DNA of 64,000 nt from Deinococcus budaensis (GTDB lineage Bacteria > Deinococcota > Deinococci > Deinococcales > Deinococcaceae), in NCBI RefSeq assembly GCF_014201885.1, contig NZ_JACHFN010000009.1:16001-80000 (forward strand), given 5' to 3'. The position numbers and the translations under genes are program-made. Position 1 is the stretch's first letter, and every line of letters starts with the position of its first letter. Shown here in pieces: positions 1 to 19,094 of this stretch. The notes under the pieces were generated by a model. The model saw nothing but the letters and a program-made list of their open reading frames with translations. It was not told where the DNA came from and made no database searches.

Positions 1-1
1 C

Positions 2-1257
<1,256 letters not shown>

Positions 1258-1261
<4 letters not shown>

Positions 1262-2583
1262 GCCGCGCCCAGCCGCGTGCCCCCCGCTGGCCCGACCTAT
1301 TGATCGGCCTGCTGGTGCTGCTGCTGCTGGCAGGCTTCGCGGCGCTCCTGCTGAGCCAGCGCCCCGATCCGGTGGCCCAGACGCCGCCCGTCACCGAGGC
1401 GCCCCCCACTGTCGTGATTCCCAGCGCGCCCGGCACCGACCTCGGCTCTGGGGAGGACCCTGCCGTGGCGCCTGCCCCGGCGCCCGAGAGCACCTCCTCG
1501 CCCGAGGCGGCCCAGGCCCCTGACCCCGAGACCGCGAGGCCCCCGGCCCAGACCCCGGATCCCGGGGCAGCGGCGCCCCAGTCCCCGACCGCAGAAGCTC
1601 CGGCGGCGCAAGCCCCAGAAGCGCGGACCCCAGCGGCGCAGGCCCCGGCAAGTCAGCCCCCGGCAGCCGAGCCGCCCAGGGCAGCGGCCCCGACCACGCA
1701 GGCTCCGGCCGCCACGCCCCAGGCCGAGACGCCGTCCCCGGCCCCCAGCACCCCGGCGCGGCCGAGTGCGGCCCCGGACGCGGCGGCCGTGGTGGCGGCC
1801 GACCCGATCCCGGCGGCGCCCCCCCCTCCGCCCGCCCCAGCGGTCACGCTGCCCCGGCCCCCGGCGGCGCCCCCCGGCGCGGCCCCGAACACGGCGGCGC
1901 CGGACCAGACCGCCCGCCCCGCCGCCCCGCCCCGCTCCGGTGGGGCCGTCGCCACCAGCGAGCAGCGCACGCCGCTGCGCAGCGACTACCGCATCAGCCT
2001 GGGCACCTTCGGCGGCGAGAGCGGGGCGCAGCAGGCCGCGCAGGGAGTGCGTTCGCTGGGCTACACCGTGTACACCATCGACCTGGGCGAGCAGGTCGTG
2101 GCGCAGATCGGCCCCTTTGCCGACGAGGCCACGGCCCGCCGGGCGCTGGCCGACATCCAGGGGGCCTACCCGCGCGCCGTGCTGTACCCGCCGCGTGGCC
2201 GCAACCTGACGGGCGGCGGCGTGAGCGAGAGCGCCGGCGCGGCCCCCCCAGCCGCCACCACCCCGCCGCCGCAAGCCGCGCCCGCCGAACCCGAAGCGCC
2301 CCCCGCCGCCGACCCTCCCGCCAGCACTCCCGAGCCGGAGGCGGCGACCGAGCGTGCCCCGGCCCCCAGCGGCCCGGTTTACCTGCAAGTCGGCGCCTTC
2401 GACCGCACGGAAAGCGCCCAGCGGCTGGTCGGCCTGCTGCGCGAGCAGGGGTACGCGCCCACCGTCAACGCCCCCGAGGGCCGCAAGGTGACCGTGTTGA
2501 TCGGCCCCTTCACGGGAGACGCCCTGACGCGGGCCGAGGACAACCTCGACGCGGGCGGCTTCGACCACTTCCGGGTCCGGTGA
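1258..2583 (+). CDS. SPOR-domain membrane protein with long Pro/Ala linker
   Basis: 441 residues. One N-terminal membrane anchor (about residues 14-35) follows a short basic cytoplasmic tail. Then comes a low-complexity Pro/Ala/Thr-rich region of about 200 residues, a SPOR-like repeat near residues 240-315 (ISLGTFGGESGAQQAAQGV... QIGPFADEATARRALADI), a second Pro/Ala linker, and a C-terminal SPOR repeat at about 370-441 (YLQVGAFDRTESAQRLVGLL). SPOR domains bind peptidoglycan with stripped stem peptides at division septa, so a septal or cell-wall role is likely. It starts inside the stop codon of the TPR gene and lies 6 nt before rex. The size of the linker is notable; it could span a thick Deinococcus cell wall. 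Confidence 0.85.
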
Positions 2584-2589
2584 GCGGCG

Positions 2590-3278
<689 letters not shown>

Positions 3279-3282
<4 letters not shown>

Positions 3283-3911
3283 AGAGACTCGGACTGGTTG
3301 TGCTGCCCCTGCTGCTCGCCGCCTGCGGCGGGACGGGCGGCCCCCTTACCGCGCAGGTCGGGATGACGGCCAATCTGGTGGGCGCCGGCATCACCAGCAA
3401 CCTGACGGTCAAGAGGGATGCCGCTACAGGTCAGGTGACGGGCCTGAGCATTCGCCAGACCTCCACCTCACCCACCCTGCGGGTCGTGGTGGCGCCTGCC
3501 AGCCTAGGGATCACGGTCAGCGAGATCGAGGTGACGGTGGTCGATGCCGCCGGAATCATCTACAGCAATGTCGTCAAGCAGTCTTTCGCCGAGCGTGTGC
3601 CCAGCGGCTACGCCTGCAAGGCGACCCCCGAGGCCACGCAACCCGCCCTGCCCGTGACGGATCAATGTGCGCCCGCACTGAAGACGCCGTATGCCCAAAC
3701 CGTGGACGTGGCGAGCCTGCCCGTGATCGACGCCACGACCACCCAGCAGGTCGCCGACGATTTCGCGCGGCGCTACACCGATGCCACGTCCTGCCCGGAC
3801 CTGTCGCTCCGGGTGCGGCTGTTCGGCTTCGACGACCTCAACCGCCCGATCGAGCCGCTGGTGATTCCCAGGGCGGCCGTCAGCGAGACATGCAACACGG
3901 TTCAGGAGTGA
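3279..3911 (+). CDS. Predicted lipoprotein
   Basis: 210 residues. The N-terminus is a type II signal peptide: basic MKR, hydrophobic stretch, lipobox LLAAC with Cys at about 15, then GGTGG. The mature part is beta-rich with Thr/Val content and two further cysteines that could form a disulfide. No family was recognised. It starts within the rex stop codon and is followed after 5 nt by another lipoprotein, so the pair is probably co-expressed and exported to the same membrane. Confidence 0.75.
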
Positions 3912-3916
3912 AGTCC

Positions 3917-6001
3917 ATGCCCCACGCTGCCCTTCGGACACTCGCCCTGACCTTGCCCCTGCTGCTGGCCGCCTGTAGCAGTGTGCCGACGCCCACTGAC
4001 ACGGCGGGGGGTGGGCGCGACAGCAGGCCGCAGGTCAGCACCACGCTGCCCAAAGACGCCTTGCTCGCTCCCGACGTGGAAGTCAAGCTCAAGGTTTCCG
4101 ACGACGACCGGGTCACCCGCGTTCAGTGGAGCCTGGACGAGGGCACCGCCAGGCTCCGGAGCGGAGAGTTTGGCGAGGGCCAGATCAAGAGCGACCTGAC
4201 GCTTTCCCTGGGTGGCCTCGCGGGGGGGGCACATACCCTCAAGGTCACCGTGACGGACAGCGCCGGGCAGACGACCACCCAGACCTACGCCTTTACGGTG
4301 GACGCCGTGGTGCCCGGATTTACCGCCCTGACCCTCAATGGCACGGCAGTGGCCGAGGGAGGCACGGCCGACTTGGCGGTCGGTGCCGCGGCCACCCTGG
4401 CCGTCACCGCTGCGGACGACCTCAGTGGGGCCACGGTGTATGTCCTGCGGGGCACCGAGGTGCTCGCGCAGGGAAGCGGCAGCGTCACGACCGATCTAGC
4501 GGCGAGCGCAGCGGGCAACGTGGAGTACAAGGTGGTGGCGGTGGACGCTGTCGGAAATACGGCCGTCCGCACCTTCACGGTGAACTACCGGGCCACCACC
4601 TCCGGGAAAACCCCGGCCCCCACCCCGGTCCTGACCATCAACACGGCGAACACCCCTCCCTACAGCGGCAGCCTGAGCGTGACGGTGGCAGGCAACTACG
4701 ACGCGACCAGCACTGTGGACCGCATCATCTTGGAAGTCACGGACGCGAATGGCAACGTCGACAACACGACCTACGTCTCCAACGCTCCCACCGCGACTTT
4801 CAGCGTGGACACCTCCAAATATGTCGACGGCAACCTGACGCTGCGGGCCATCGCCCTCACCAAAGAGGGCCTGCGCGGTGAGACGGTGACCCGGACCGTC
4901 CAGATTCGCAACGTCTCGGCTCCGACGCTGACCATTCTCAGCCCAGACACCAATGCGACGCTGACAGGACCGGCCACGGTGCGGGTACAGCTGCGCCAGG
5001 GCAACACCCCCTTCACGCTGCAACCGCTCGACAGTGCTGGCAGCGACGTGCGCCTCAGCGTCCGCGACTTCCGGGGGCAGATCGTCAAGACGGTACTCGG
5101 CAAGGCCCAGAAGGTCAGCGACGGCGTCTACGAGGCTTACTTGCCGCTGGACCTGATCGGCCCCGACTTTTCCAGCAACGCCTACACGCTGGAAGTCAGC
5201 GCGGCGGCGACCCTGTCGGACGGTTCTGCCCGCACGCTCGGCAGCGCCGTGCAGATCAGCACCCAGGTCAGCGACAACAAGCCGCCTGCCCTGAGCGTCC
5301 TGATGCCCGCCTATATCGTGGATCCCTATACCAACGCCAACGTGCGCGGCATCCTGTCGCGCAACTCGGCGATGATGCTGCAAGCCAGCGACGACAACGG
5401 CGTGAGCAGCCTGCGGGTCGATTTCGTGTGCGACGACGCCACCAAGCTGGCGGGGCAGGAGTGCCCGCGCGCGCCGTACAGCTATAACGTCCCCGTCGGC
5501 GAGGCGGGCATCTTCTTCCGCGTGTTCGAGATCGGTGCGCTGCTCGACGCCCAGCCTTACGTGCAAAACGGCAACTACACCCTGCGCGTGACGGCCTACG
5601 ACGGCAGGAACGCCAACATTCAGGAGTTCCCGGTGCGGGTATCGCGGGCCGCGGTGGACAGCGACATCGCCAACCTGGCGAGTCAATCCACCGTGGACAA
5701 TGTCATCTATGACTCTCGTCCCGGTGAGCTGAACATCGTGTCGGCCCGCTGGATCGTTCCTGGAACAACAGCCAATCCGGTGCGTGTGGCCACCCTGGCC
5801 TACGACAACACCCTGAACGTCCTAATTCCTTCCCGGCAGCGAATTGATCCGGTGCTTCCGGCAGGAACCAGCATTCAGGTGACCCAGGGATTCAGCGAGC
5901 CGGGCAGCTACCGCATCGACTACATCGTGGAAGATCTGGTCACCGGTGTCACGCGCTACTACCAGGGCGGGATCATCGTCGTGAAGAAGAACGCGAGCTG
6001 A
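3917..6001 (+). CDS. Large lipoprotein with Ig-like repeats
   Basis: 694 residues from the ATG at 3917. That start is preferred over longer in-frame options because an AGGAG lies 8 nt upstream and the protein then begins with a clean lipoprotein signal (MPHAALRTLALTLPLLLAAC). The mature protein is a series of beta-sandwich-like units rich in Thr, Val and Asp with recurring motifs such as HTLKVTVTDSAGQTTTQTY and NYTLRVTAYDGRN, typical of bacterial Ig-like or cadherin-like folds used for surface adhesion or structure. No catalytic domain is visible. It is last in the run that starts with the TPR gene and is followed by a hairpin terminator. Confidence 0.8.
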   Translation: MPHAALRTLALTLPLLLAACSSVPTPTDTAGGGRDSRPQVSTTLPKDALLAPDVEVKLKVSDDDRVTRVQWSLDEGTARLRSGEFGEGQIKSDLTLSLGGLAGGAHTLKVTVTDSAGQTTTQTYAFTVDAVVPGFTALTLNGTAVAEGGTADLAVGAAATLAVTAADDLSGATVYVLRGTEVLAQGSGSVTTDLAASAAGNVEYKVVAVDAVGNTAVRTFTVNYRATTSGKTPAPTPVLTINTANTPPYSGSLSVTVAGNYDATSTVDRIILEVTDANGNVDNTTYVSNAPTATFSVDTSKYVDGNLTLRAIALTKEGLRGETVTRTVQIRNVSAPTLTILSPDTNATLTGPATVRVQLRQGNTPFTLQPLDSAGSDVRLSVRDFRGQIVKTVLGKAQKVSDGVYEAYLPLDLIGPDFSSNAYTLEVSAAATLSDGSARTLGSAVQISTQVSDNKPPALSVLMPAYIVDPYTNANVRGILSRNSAMMLQASDDNGVSSLRVDFVCDDATKLAGQECPRAPYSYNVPVGEAGIFFRVFEIGALLDAQPYVQNGNYTLRVTAYDGRNANIQEFPVRVSRAAVDSDIANLASQSTVDNVIYDSRPGELNIVSARWIVPGTTANPVRVATLAYDNTLNVLIPSRQRIDPVLPAGTSIQVTQGFSEPGSYRIDYIVEDLVTGVTRYYQGGIIVVKKNAS

Positions 6002-6041
6002 TCTGCCGGGGCAACTGCTCACCTGGCCCTGACAAGAGCAA

Positions 6042-6066
6042 AGGCCGCCTCCAAATGGGGCGGCCT
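6042..6066 (+). terminator. Hairpin terminator after the lipoprotein operon
   Basis: Perfect 8-bp inverted repeat (6042-6049 AGGCCGCC with 6059-6066 GGCGGCCT), 9-nt loop, 40 nt after the lipoprotein stop. The following tract is only CTCCTT, so the U-run is weak. Confidence 0.6.
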
Positions 6067-6171
6067 CTCCTTGGCTACCGGTTCATCGCGGTGCTCCGTT
6101 ACGCCCTGGGGAGGAGAGCATCCCCCTCCCCTCCACTCCGACCGCTCCCATCGCGGTTTCTCGCTCCGCTG

Positions 6172-6212
6172 GGCCGGATCAGTTACGGGCGACTTCCACG
6201 ACTGATCCGGCC
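6172..6212 (-). terminator. Hairpin downstream of the nucleotidase gene
   Basis: Perfect 12-bp inverted repeat (GGCCGGATCAGT at 6172-6183 with its complement at 6201-6212), 17-nt loop, just past the stop of the minus-strand nucleotidase. No T-tract on either side, so termination is inferred from position and stability. It could instead be an mRNA 3' stabiliser or part of a small repeat element. Confidence 0.45.
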
Positions 6213-6219
6213 ACCGCTG

Positions 6220-8104
<1,885 letters not shown>

Positions 8105-8115
<11 letters not shown>

Positions 8116-9409
8116 GCCCTCCAGAATAGGGCGAAAGGTCAAGACCATGTGAAGGGGCCAGCGCCCCCGGTCCAAGATCGCGGGCCGCCCCCAGTCCGAG
8201 CAGGCCCAGGGTCAGATCGAACTCGGCCAGCACGTTCCCCACGACCTCGCGCACGCCCGCCTCCCCCGCGATGGCGAGGCCGTACACGTAGGGCCGCCCC
8301 AGCAGCACCGCCCGTGCCCCCAGCGCGAGGGCCTTTGCCACGTCCGACCCGGTGCGGACGCCGCTGTCGAGGAGCACCGGGAGGCCCCCCGCCGCCGCGA
8401 CCACGCCGGGCAGGGCGTCCAGGGCCGCGACCTCACCGTCAATCTGCCGCCCGCCGTGGTTGGACACGATCAGGCCGTCCACCCCGCGCCGAACGGCCTC
8501 CCGCGCGTCGTCGGGGTGGAGGATGCCCTTGAGGAGGATGGGCAGCCGGGTCCACTCGCGTAGACGGCTCACGTCGTCCCACGACAGGTCGGGGCGGGTG
8601 TAGGTCGCGGTGAAGCGGGCGGCGGCCGAGCGCATCTGCCCGGCGCTGAGGCCGAAGGCACGGCCCTTCGCGGCGAGGTCGGCCCCAGTGCGGATCAGGG
8701 CGGGCGTGCGCGGGGGCTGCACGTCGGGGGCCGGAAGTGGCGTGCTCAGCCGCGAGCGGAACACCGGATCACTGAGGTACTGCGCCAGGCCGCGCCCCCG
8801 CAGAAAGGGCAGGCTGCCGAGGTCCAGATCGCGGGGCCGCCAGCCCAGCAGCGTCGTGTCCAGCGTGAGGACGATGGCCGCCGTCCCACACGCCTCCGCG
8901 CGGCGCACGAAGGAGCGCGTCACCTCGTCGTCGGTGCCCCAGTAGAGCTGGAAGAGTCGGGGAGAGTCGCCCATCGCCTTCGCGCACGTCTCCATCGGCA
9001 CCGACGCCTGCGAAGAGAAGATGAAGGGCACGCGCTCGGCGGCGGCGGCGCGGGCCACGGCGAGGTCCGCCTGCGGGTGCGCGGCCTCCAGTACGCCGAT
9101 GGGGGCGAGCAGCAGGGGGGAGGGCAGGGAGAGGCCCAGCAACTCCACCCCGAGGTCGCGTTCGCGGGTTCCGCTGAGGCGGCGGGGCATCAGGCGCACG
9201 CGCTCGAAGGCGGCGAGGTTGGCCCGCATCGTGCGCTCGGCCCCGGCCCCCCCCGCGACGTAAGCGAAGTCGGCGGGACTCATCTTGACCTTGGCCGCCG
9301 CCTGAAGGCGTTCGGGAATCACGGGGACGGCGGGGCGCTCGCCGCCGAGGCCCCGGACATAGATGCGCGTCTGCCGGGTGCGCCCCGGTCCTGGTCCGAT
9401 GTCGGTCAT
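8105..9409 (-). CDS. FMN-dependent alpha-hydroxy-acid oxidase (lactate oxidase/monooxygenase-like)
   Basis: 434 residues. A TIM-barrel FMN enzyme: N-terminal [26 protein letters not shown], the FMN site in [33 protein letters not shown] with the Lys contacting FMN, and [10 protein letters not shown] (about 317-326) with the catalytic His and substrate Arg. C-terminal [26 protein letters not shown] binds phosphate. The overall pattern is closer to lactate 2-monooxygenase-like proteins than to LldD, but substrate cannot be fixed from sequence. A GGGAGG ribosome site precedes the ATG. Glycolate oxidase genes lie nearby, consistent with local 2-hydroxy-acid metabolism. Confidence 0.88.
8123..8128 (-). 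promoter_or_regulatory. -10 box, leaderless start of the nucleotidase
   Basis: TATTCT followed by 7 nt and then the GTG at 8115. It lies inside the 3' end of the oxidase gene, giving the nucleotidase its own promoter. The intervening GGAGG is too close (2 nt) to act as a normal ribosome binding site. Confidence 0.55.
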
Positions 9410-9438
9410 GGTCTGCCTCCCGCTGTGGTGTGCCGGAA

Positions 9439-9444
9439 AGCATA
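9439..9444 (-). promoter_or_regulatory. Candidate -10 box for the hydroxy-acid oxidase
   Basis: TATGCT on the minus strand, about 30 nt before the ATG at 9409, in the divergent spacer shared with cfa. No good -35 hexamer was seen. Confidence 0.4.
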
Positions 9445-9488
9445 GCCCGTGTGAAGGAAACAGCAGAGGTGGAGACGCACGGACTGCC

Positions 9489-9494
9489 TATGCT
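9489..9494 (+). promoter_or_regulatory. Candidate -10 box for cfa
   Basis: TATGCT 35 nt before the cfa ATG, facing the oppositely oriented box 45 nt away. A good AGGAG ribosome site sits 5 nt before the start, so this gene is led, unlike many neighbours. Confidence 0.4.
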
Positions 9495-9529
9495 GGGCCG
9501 GAACCCCGTTTTTCATCCCAGGAGTACCC

Positions 9530-10942
9530 ATGTCCCCGAAACAGCAAACTGCCCGCCGCCCCGACCCCTCCCCCGCGACCTCCGTGCAGACGATGGGCCT
9601 CGCGGCTGTGCTGACCATGCTCGGCGCGGTTGTCGTGGCCCGCTCACGCGTCCGCCCCAGCGAGGAGCAGTTGCTGGACGCGGCCCGGCGTGTGCTGACC
9701 GCCGTTCTGCCTGCAGAGCGTCTCTTCTCTGTGCAGTTCTGGAGTGGGGAGGAATTGCCCGCCAGCCTACCGGAGCCGACGGCCCGCCTGATCCTGAACT
9801 CGCCCGAATCGCTGGGGCGGATGCTGAACCTCCCGCTAGATGTGGCGCTGGGCGAGTCTTATCTGCGCGGCGACTTCGACATCGAGGGCGATTTCGGGGC
9901 CATCGTGGGGCTGGCAGACACGCTGAATCCACAGTTCACGCCCGCGCAGGTGGCCGGGCTGCTGCGCGATGTGGCCCTGCTGCGCCGGGGGGTGGGGGCG
10001 AGGCCGCCCAAGCCGCTCGCCCAATTGCACGGGGAGGCGCACAGCCGCGAGCGGGATAAACAAGCGGTGCAGGCCCACTACGACGTATCCAACGACTTCT
10101 ACAAGCTGTGGCTGGACGAGCGGATGGTCTATTCCTGCGCCTACTTCCCCACGGGCATGGAGACGCTGGACGAGGGACAGGAGGCCAAGCTGGAGCTGAT
10201 CTGCCGCAAGCTGAGACTGAAAGAAGGCGAGCGGCTGCTAGATATCGGCTGCGGGTGGGGCGGGCTGGCGATCTACGCGGCGCAGCGGTACGGCGTCTCG
10301 GTGCTGGGGGTGACCCTCTCCGAAGCGCAGTTGTACGAGGGGCGGGCGCGGGTGAAGGCCGCCGGGCTGGAGCACCTCGTCACGCTGGAGCTGCACGACT
10401 ACCGGGACGTGACGGGCGAATTCGACAAGATTTCCAGCGTCGGCATGGCCGAGCACGTGGGCCGCCGCAACATGGCCGAGTACTTCGCCACCGCCTACCG
10501 GGTGCTGAAGCCGGGCGGACTCATGATGAACCACGCCATTGCAGACGGTCTGGGGCAGGCGCGGGTGCCGATGGTGATCCAGTCGGGCAATTTCGCCCGG
10601 CGCTACGTGTTTCCCGATGGCGAGCTGCTGCCGATCTGGGAGACGCTGAAATATGCCGACGCCGCTCTCTTTGAGGTGCGCGACGTGGAAAACCTGCGCG
10701 AGCACTACGCCCGCACGACCGCACACTGGGCGCGGCGGCTGGAGGCGCGGGAGGACGAGGCCCTGGCTGCGCTGGGGGAGGAACGTTACCGGCTGTGGCG
10801 CATCTACCTCAACGCCTGCGGGTACTACTTCGCCCACGGCCACCTCAGCATCTTCCAGACGCTGCTCGCCAAGCCGGATGAGCGGCGGCATGTGCCGATT
10901 CCGCCGAGCCGGGGGGATATTTACGCGGATGGGCGGATATAG
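9530..10942 (+). CDS. cfa: Cyclopropane-fatty-acyl-phospholipid synthase family methyltransferase
   Basis: 470 residues, somewhat longer than E. coli Cfa because of an N-terminal hydrophobic segment (about 20-38) that may tether it to the membrane. The N-terminal lipid-binding region is followed by the SAM-binding loop LLDIGCGWGGLAIYAAQ near residue 237 and the downstream GVTLSEAQ and EHVGRRNMAEYF segments typical of the family. The enzyme transfers a methylene group from SAM to unsaturated acyl chains of membrane phospholipids. The N-terminal domain begins around RVLTAVLPAERLFSVQFWSG. It ends directly against the glcE stop, so the two genes converge with no spacer. Confidence 0.93.
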   Translation: MSPKQQTARRPDPSPATSVQTMGLAAVLTMLGAVVVARSRVRPSEEQLLDAARRVLTAVLPAERLFSVQFWSGEELPASLPEPTARLILNSPESLGRMLNLPLDVALGESYLRGDFDIEGDFGAIVGLADTLNPQFTPAQVAGLLRDVALLRRGVGARPPKPLAQLHGEAHSRERDKQAVQAHYDVSNDFYKLWLDERMVYSCAYFPTGMETLDEGQEAKLELICRKLRLKEGERLLDIGCGWGGLAIYAAQRYGVSVLGVTLSEAQLYEGRARVKAAGLEHLVTLELHDYRDVTGEFDKISSVGMAEHVGRRNMAEYFATAYRVLKPGGLMMNHAIADGLGQARVPMVIQSGNFARRYVFPDGELLPIWETLKYADAALFEVRDVENLREHYARTTAHWARRLEAREDEALAALGEERYRLWRIYLNACGYYFAHGHLSIFQTLLAKPDERRHVPIPPSRGDIYADGRI

Positions 10943-11588
10943 CTACAGCGCCGCCACCAGCCGGGCGAACAGGGCAGGCATCGGCGGCACGCTGCCCCCA
11001 TTCACCCACCCGAAGCGGCGGTCGCGCAGGGTAGCCCCCTCTCCCACCCCCATGCCGTCGGGAAAACGGGGGCGGAGGTCTGTGGGGGCCTGGAGCTTGC
11101 GGGCACCGGGCAGCACCGCGAGCGCCCGCTCCACCTCCCGCGCGTGGCCGAAGTGGAAGAGATGGACCTCGCCGCCGTCCTGCCAGGCGAAGCGGGCGGT
11201 CAGTTGGCCCAGCGCGTCCAGCGAGGTGGGAGCCGTCACGCAGCGGGCGACCAAGCCGGGCCGCAGGCGCAGCGTGACCTCCAACGCCTCGCCCAGTGCC
11301 CCGAAACTCCCCACGAAGGGGCGGGTCAGGTCGTAGCCCTGCACGTTCTTGACGGTACGCCCACCTGCCCGCACCACCCGGCCCGATGGAGCACGGAAGG
11401 TTACCCCCAGCACGTCGGAGGCAAAGGGGAAGGTCTGTCCAAAGCCCCCGCGTGACACCAGCCCGCCCACGCCGCCGGGCAACTCGACGCGTGGAAAGGG
11501 AGGAAAGAGGCCGGGAGGCAGCGCCGCGTAGACCTCCAGCAGCGCGGTGTCGCCGCTCACCGTGACCGTCTGGTCGTTGGGCGAGAGG

Positions 11589-11602
<14 letters not shown>
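10943..11602 (-). CDS. glcE: Glycolate oxidase FAD-binding subunit GlcE
   Basis: 219 residues, clearly shorter than E. coli GlcE (about 350). Visible are the FAD-linked oxidase signatures [40 protein letters not shown] and VTLRLRPG. The N-terminal part of the FAD domain that normally precedes VLDLS is missing: the protein begins at [17 protein letters not shown]. The start overlaps the glcD stop by 14 nt, which argues that the short form is the intended gene rather than a damaged one. It should act as an accessory flavin subunit with GlcD and GlcF in oxidising glycolate to glyoxylate. Confidence 0.85.
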
Positions 11603-14314
<2,712 letters not shown>

Positions 14315-14402
14315 GGGCTGGCCCTCATGGGAGGCAGGATAGGCGCCTGCGCTGAGGCGCACAGGGAGATATGTAGGAGATTGCGCCTGAGCGCGCCGTC
14401 CC

Positions 14403-15215
14403 TTACCCCCGCCGCACCTGCGCCAGAATCCCCGCCGCGATCTCCTCGACGCTGGCCGAGGTGGTGTCGCGCACCGGAATGCCCGCACGCGAGAAGAGAC
14501 GCTCGGCGCGGCGGACCTCGTGCTCGCACTGCTCCAGGCTGGCGTAGCGGCTCCCGGCCTTGCGCTGGGTGCGGATGGCGTGGAGGCGCCGGGGGTCGAT
14601 GGTCAGGCCGTGCAGCTTGGCGCGGTGCGCTTCGAGCGGGATGGGCAGCGCCTCGCGCTCGAAATCGTCCTCCGCAAGCGGGTAGTTGCTGGCACGGACC
14701 CCGTGCTGGAGGGCCAGAAAGAGGCTGGTGGGGGTCTTGCCCGCCCGCGACACGCCCACCAGGATCACGTCGGCCAGACCGTACTGGCGGTCGCCCAGGC
14801 CGTCGTCGGTGGCGAGGGCAAAATCCAGGGCGTCCATGCGGGCCAGGTAGCCGGTCTGGTCGTGCATGTCGTGGTAGCGGCCCACGCTGCGGGCGGCGGC
14901 CTCACCGAACTCCTCCTCCAACGCGCTCAGCCCGGGACCGAGCAGGTCGAACAGGCGGGCAGGCGCGGCCTCCAGCTCGCGCAGCACGGCGGCTTCGGTG
15001 ATGGTCGTGAAGATCAGCGGACGCTCGCCCCGCTCGGCCAGGGCCGCGACCTCGCGCGCCACCCCCTGCGCGGCGGGCACCGAGGCGATAAAGGAGCGCT
15101 GGAGGTATTTCAGCGGTTGCCCCGGAAAGTGCGCCAGCAGCGCGCGGGCGGTGTTCTCGGCCGTCAGGCCGGTGTGGTCCGAGACGATCAAGACGGTGCG
15201 GGCGGGCCGGGTCAT
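14403..15215 (-). CDS. ppsR: PEP synthase regulatory kinase/pyrophosphorylase
   Basis: 270 residues, matching the DUF299/PPSR family. The N-terminus has [20 protein letters not shown], and the P-loop lies in [18 protein letters not shown], with the conserved ending [19 protein letters not shown]. The bifunctional enzyme inactivates PEP synthase by ADP-dependent phosphorylation of a threonine next to the catalytic histidine and reactivates it by phosphate-dependent pyrophosphorylysis. It lies head-to-head with ppsA, its substrate, across a 179-nt spacer, which strongly supports the assignment. Confidence 0.95.
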   Translation of the reverse strand: MTRPARTVLIVSDHTGLTAENTARALLAHFPGQPLKYLQRSFIASVPAAQGVAREVAALAERGERPLIFTTITEAAVLRELEAAPARLFDLLGPGLSALEEEFGEAAARSVGRYHDMHDQTGYLARMDALDFALATDDGLGDRQYGLADVILVGVSRAGKTPTSLFLALQHGVRASNYPLAEDDFEREALPIPLEAHRAKLHGLTIDPRRLHAIRTQRKAGSRYASLEQCEHEVRRAERLFSRAGIPVRDTTSASVEEIAAGILAQVRRG

Positions 15216-15319
15216 AGGGGTCAGGGTGACACGCCGCGCGCCCTACCCAGCGGCCCCCTCCCCAGAACCATGAAGGCCCTGTCCCCGCCGCCAGGACAGC
15301 GCCAGAGCCACCCACGGGG

Positions 15320-15325
15320 TAAGCT
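15320..15325 (+). promoter_or_regulatory. Candidate -10 box for ppsA
   Basis: TAAGCT about 70 nt before the ppsA ATG, in the divergent ppsR/ppsA spacer. No convincing -35 was seen. A GGAGA ribosome site precedes the start. Confidence 0.35.
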
Positions 15326-15394
15326 GAGCGCGCCATCCAACACCAACCCCCGCCGCTTCCACGCCGGGAAGCCTCGCCAGAACGGAGAACGCGC

Positions 15395-17764
<2,370 letters not shown>

Positions 17765-17828
17765 CCCCGTCCGGTCCTTTCACTTCCCAGGCCAGCCTCC
17801 GCGCCTCGCGGGCCAGCACTGCCCCTGC

Positions 17829-19094
17829 TCAGCCGCGCCGCTCGTCGATCAGGGGCGGCTGGCCCAGGGTGACGCGGGCGAGGGTGCCGCCGCCCGGCGC
17901 GTCCTCCAGGGTGACGTCGCCGCCGTGCGCGCGGGCGTAGCGGCGGGCCAGCGAGAGGCCCAGACCCTGGCCGGGCGTGAGGCCCTGCGGCCCGCGCTCG
18001 AAGGGCAAGAACAGCCGCGTCCGCTGCTCGGCGGGAATCCCGGGGCCGTGGTCGCGCACCGTGATCTGGGGGGGCGCGCCGGGAACCGGGGCCGCCGCGC
18101 GCTCGACGGCCACCTCGACCGGCCCGGCGCTGTATTTCAGGGCATTCTCGATCAGGTTCTCCAAAATCTGCCGCACCCGCCCGGGGTCTACCGGCCAGAC
18201 CACCGGGGGCGCGGGCACCCGGACCTGTACCCGCCCTCCGGCCAGCCGCTCGGCCAGCCGCCGCAGGTCAGTGGGCGCCACCCGCAGCGTCACGTCGAGG
18301 TAGAGGTCGTCCAGACGCGACAGGTCGGCGCGGCTGGCGAGTTGCAGGGCGCTGTCCTCGACCATGCCCAGCAGGTGCTGCCGCTGCTCGGGGGTCTCGG
18401 CCCGGCGCAGCAGGTCGCTGGCGAGCAGCAGCGCCTGGAGGGGACGGCGCAGTTCGTGGCTGGCGAGACTGAGCGCCTCGCGCTGGCGGGCCTCGCGGAG
18501 CGCCCGCCGCTCGCGCTCGGAGCGCCACAGCAGCAGCGCCCGCCAGATCAGCAGCATGGACAGCACGCCGGTGGCGAGGGCCGTGAGCAGCAAGGCCCGG
18601 CGCATCTGATTGAAAGCCTCCAGATACGCCTGACCCCGCGCGTTGGCGAGGTTCTCCGCCTGTGCGTTGAGCTGCACCGCCTGACGGGCCGCCGCCGCCA
18701 CCGAGGCGGGCGTGTCGCGCTCCAGCAGCGCGCGGACCTCGGCCAGCCGCGCGTCCCCCTGGCCCTCGACGGCCTTCAGCTCTGCGAACTGGGCCGGGGT
18801 GTGCAGGCTCGACAGCGCCCGGTCCCGGATGTCGCGCCGCTCGGCGGGGTCCAGCGCGGGGTCGAGCCGGGCGACCTGGTACTGCTGCACGTCCTGGGCC
18901 AGCCCCTGGTAGGCGTACAGCGACCAGCCGTCGCCGCGTGCCAGCAGGGACTGGTGGGCGGGTTGCGTGGCGACCAGCAGCAGCGCGACCGTGACCAGCG
19001 CGGGCAGCGCGGCCAGCAGCGCCTCGCGCAGGCGCACGCCCGGCGGCACCCGGTGCAGCTTCGCCGCCGTCTGGCCGCCGCTGCCCGGAATCAC
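17829..19094 (-). CDS. Membrane sensor histidine kinase
   Basis: 421 residues from the GTG at 19094, which overlaps the upstream stop as GTGA. Layout: TM1 about 20-40, an extracytoplasmic region of about 120 residues predicted helical, TM2 about 160-180, then dimerisation helix with [20 protein letters not shown] (phospho-acceptor His near 212), N box [14 protein letters not shown]1 VRDHGPGIP and G2 [19 protein letters not shown] complete HisKA/HATPase core is therefore present. No response regulator is encoded nearby. Translational coupling to the secreted sulfite-oxidase-fold protein suggests that protein feeds it a signal. Confidence 0.92.
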   Translation of the reverse strand: MIPGSGGQTAAKLHRVPPGVRLREALLAALPALVTVALLLVATQPAHQSLLARGDGWSLYAYQGLAQDVQQYQVARLDPALDPAERRDIRDRALSSLHTPAQFAELKAVEGQGDARLAEVRALLERDTPASVAAAARQAVQLNAQAENLANARGQAYLEAFNQMRRALLLTALATGVLSMLLIWRALLLWRSERERRALREARQREALSLASHELRRPLQALLLASDLLRRAETPEQRQHLLGMVEDSALQLASRADLSRLDDLYLDVTLRVAPTDLRRLAERLAGGRVQVRVPAPPVVWPVDPGRVRQILENLIENALKYSAGPVEVAVERAAAPVPGAPPQITVRDHGPGIPAEQRTRLFLPFERGPQGLTPGQGLGLSLARRYARAHGGDVTLEDAPGGGTLARVTLGQPPLIDERRG

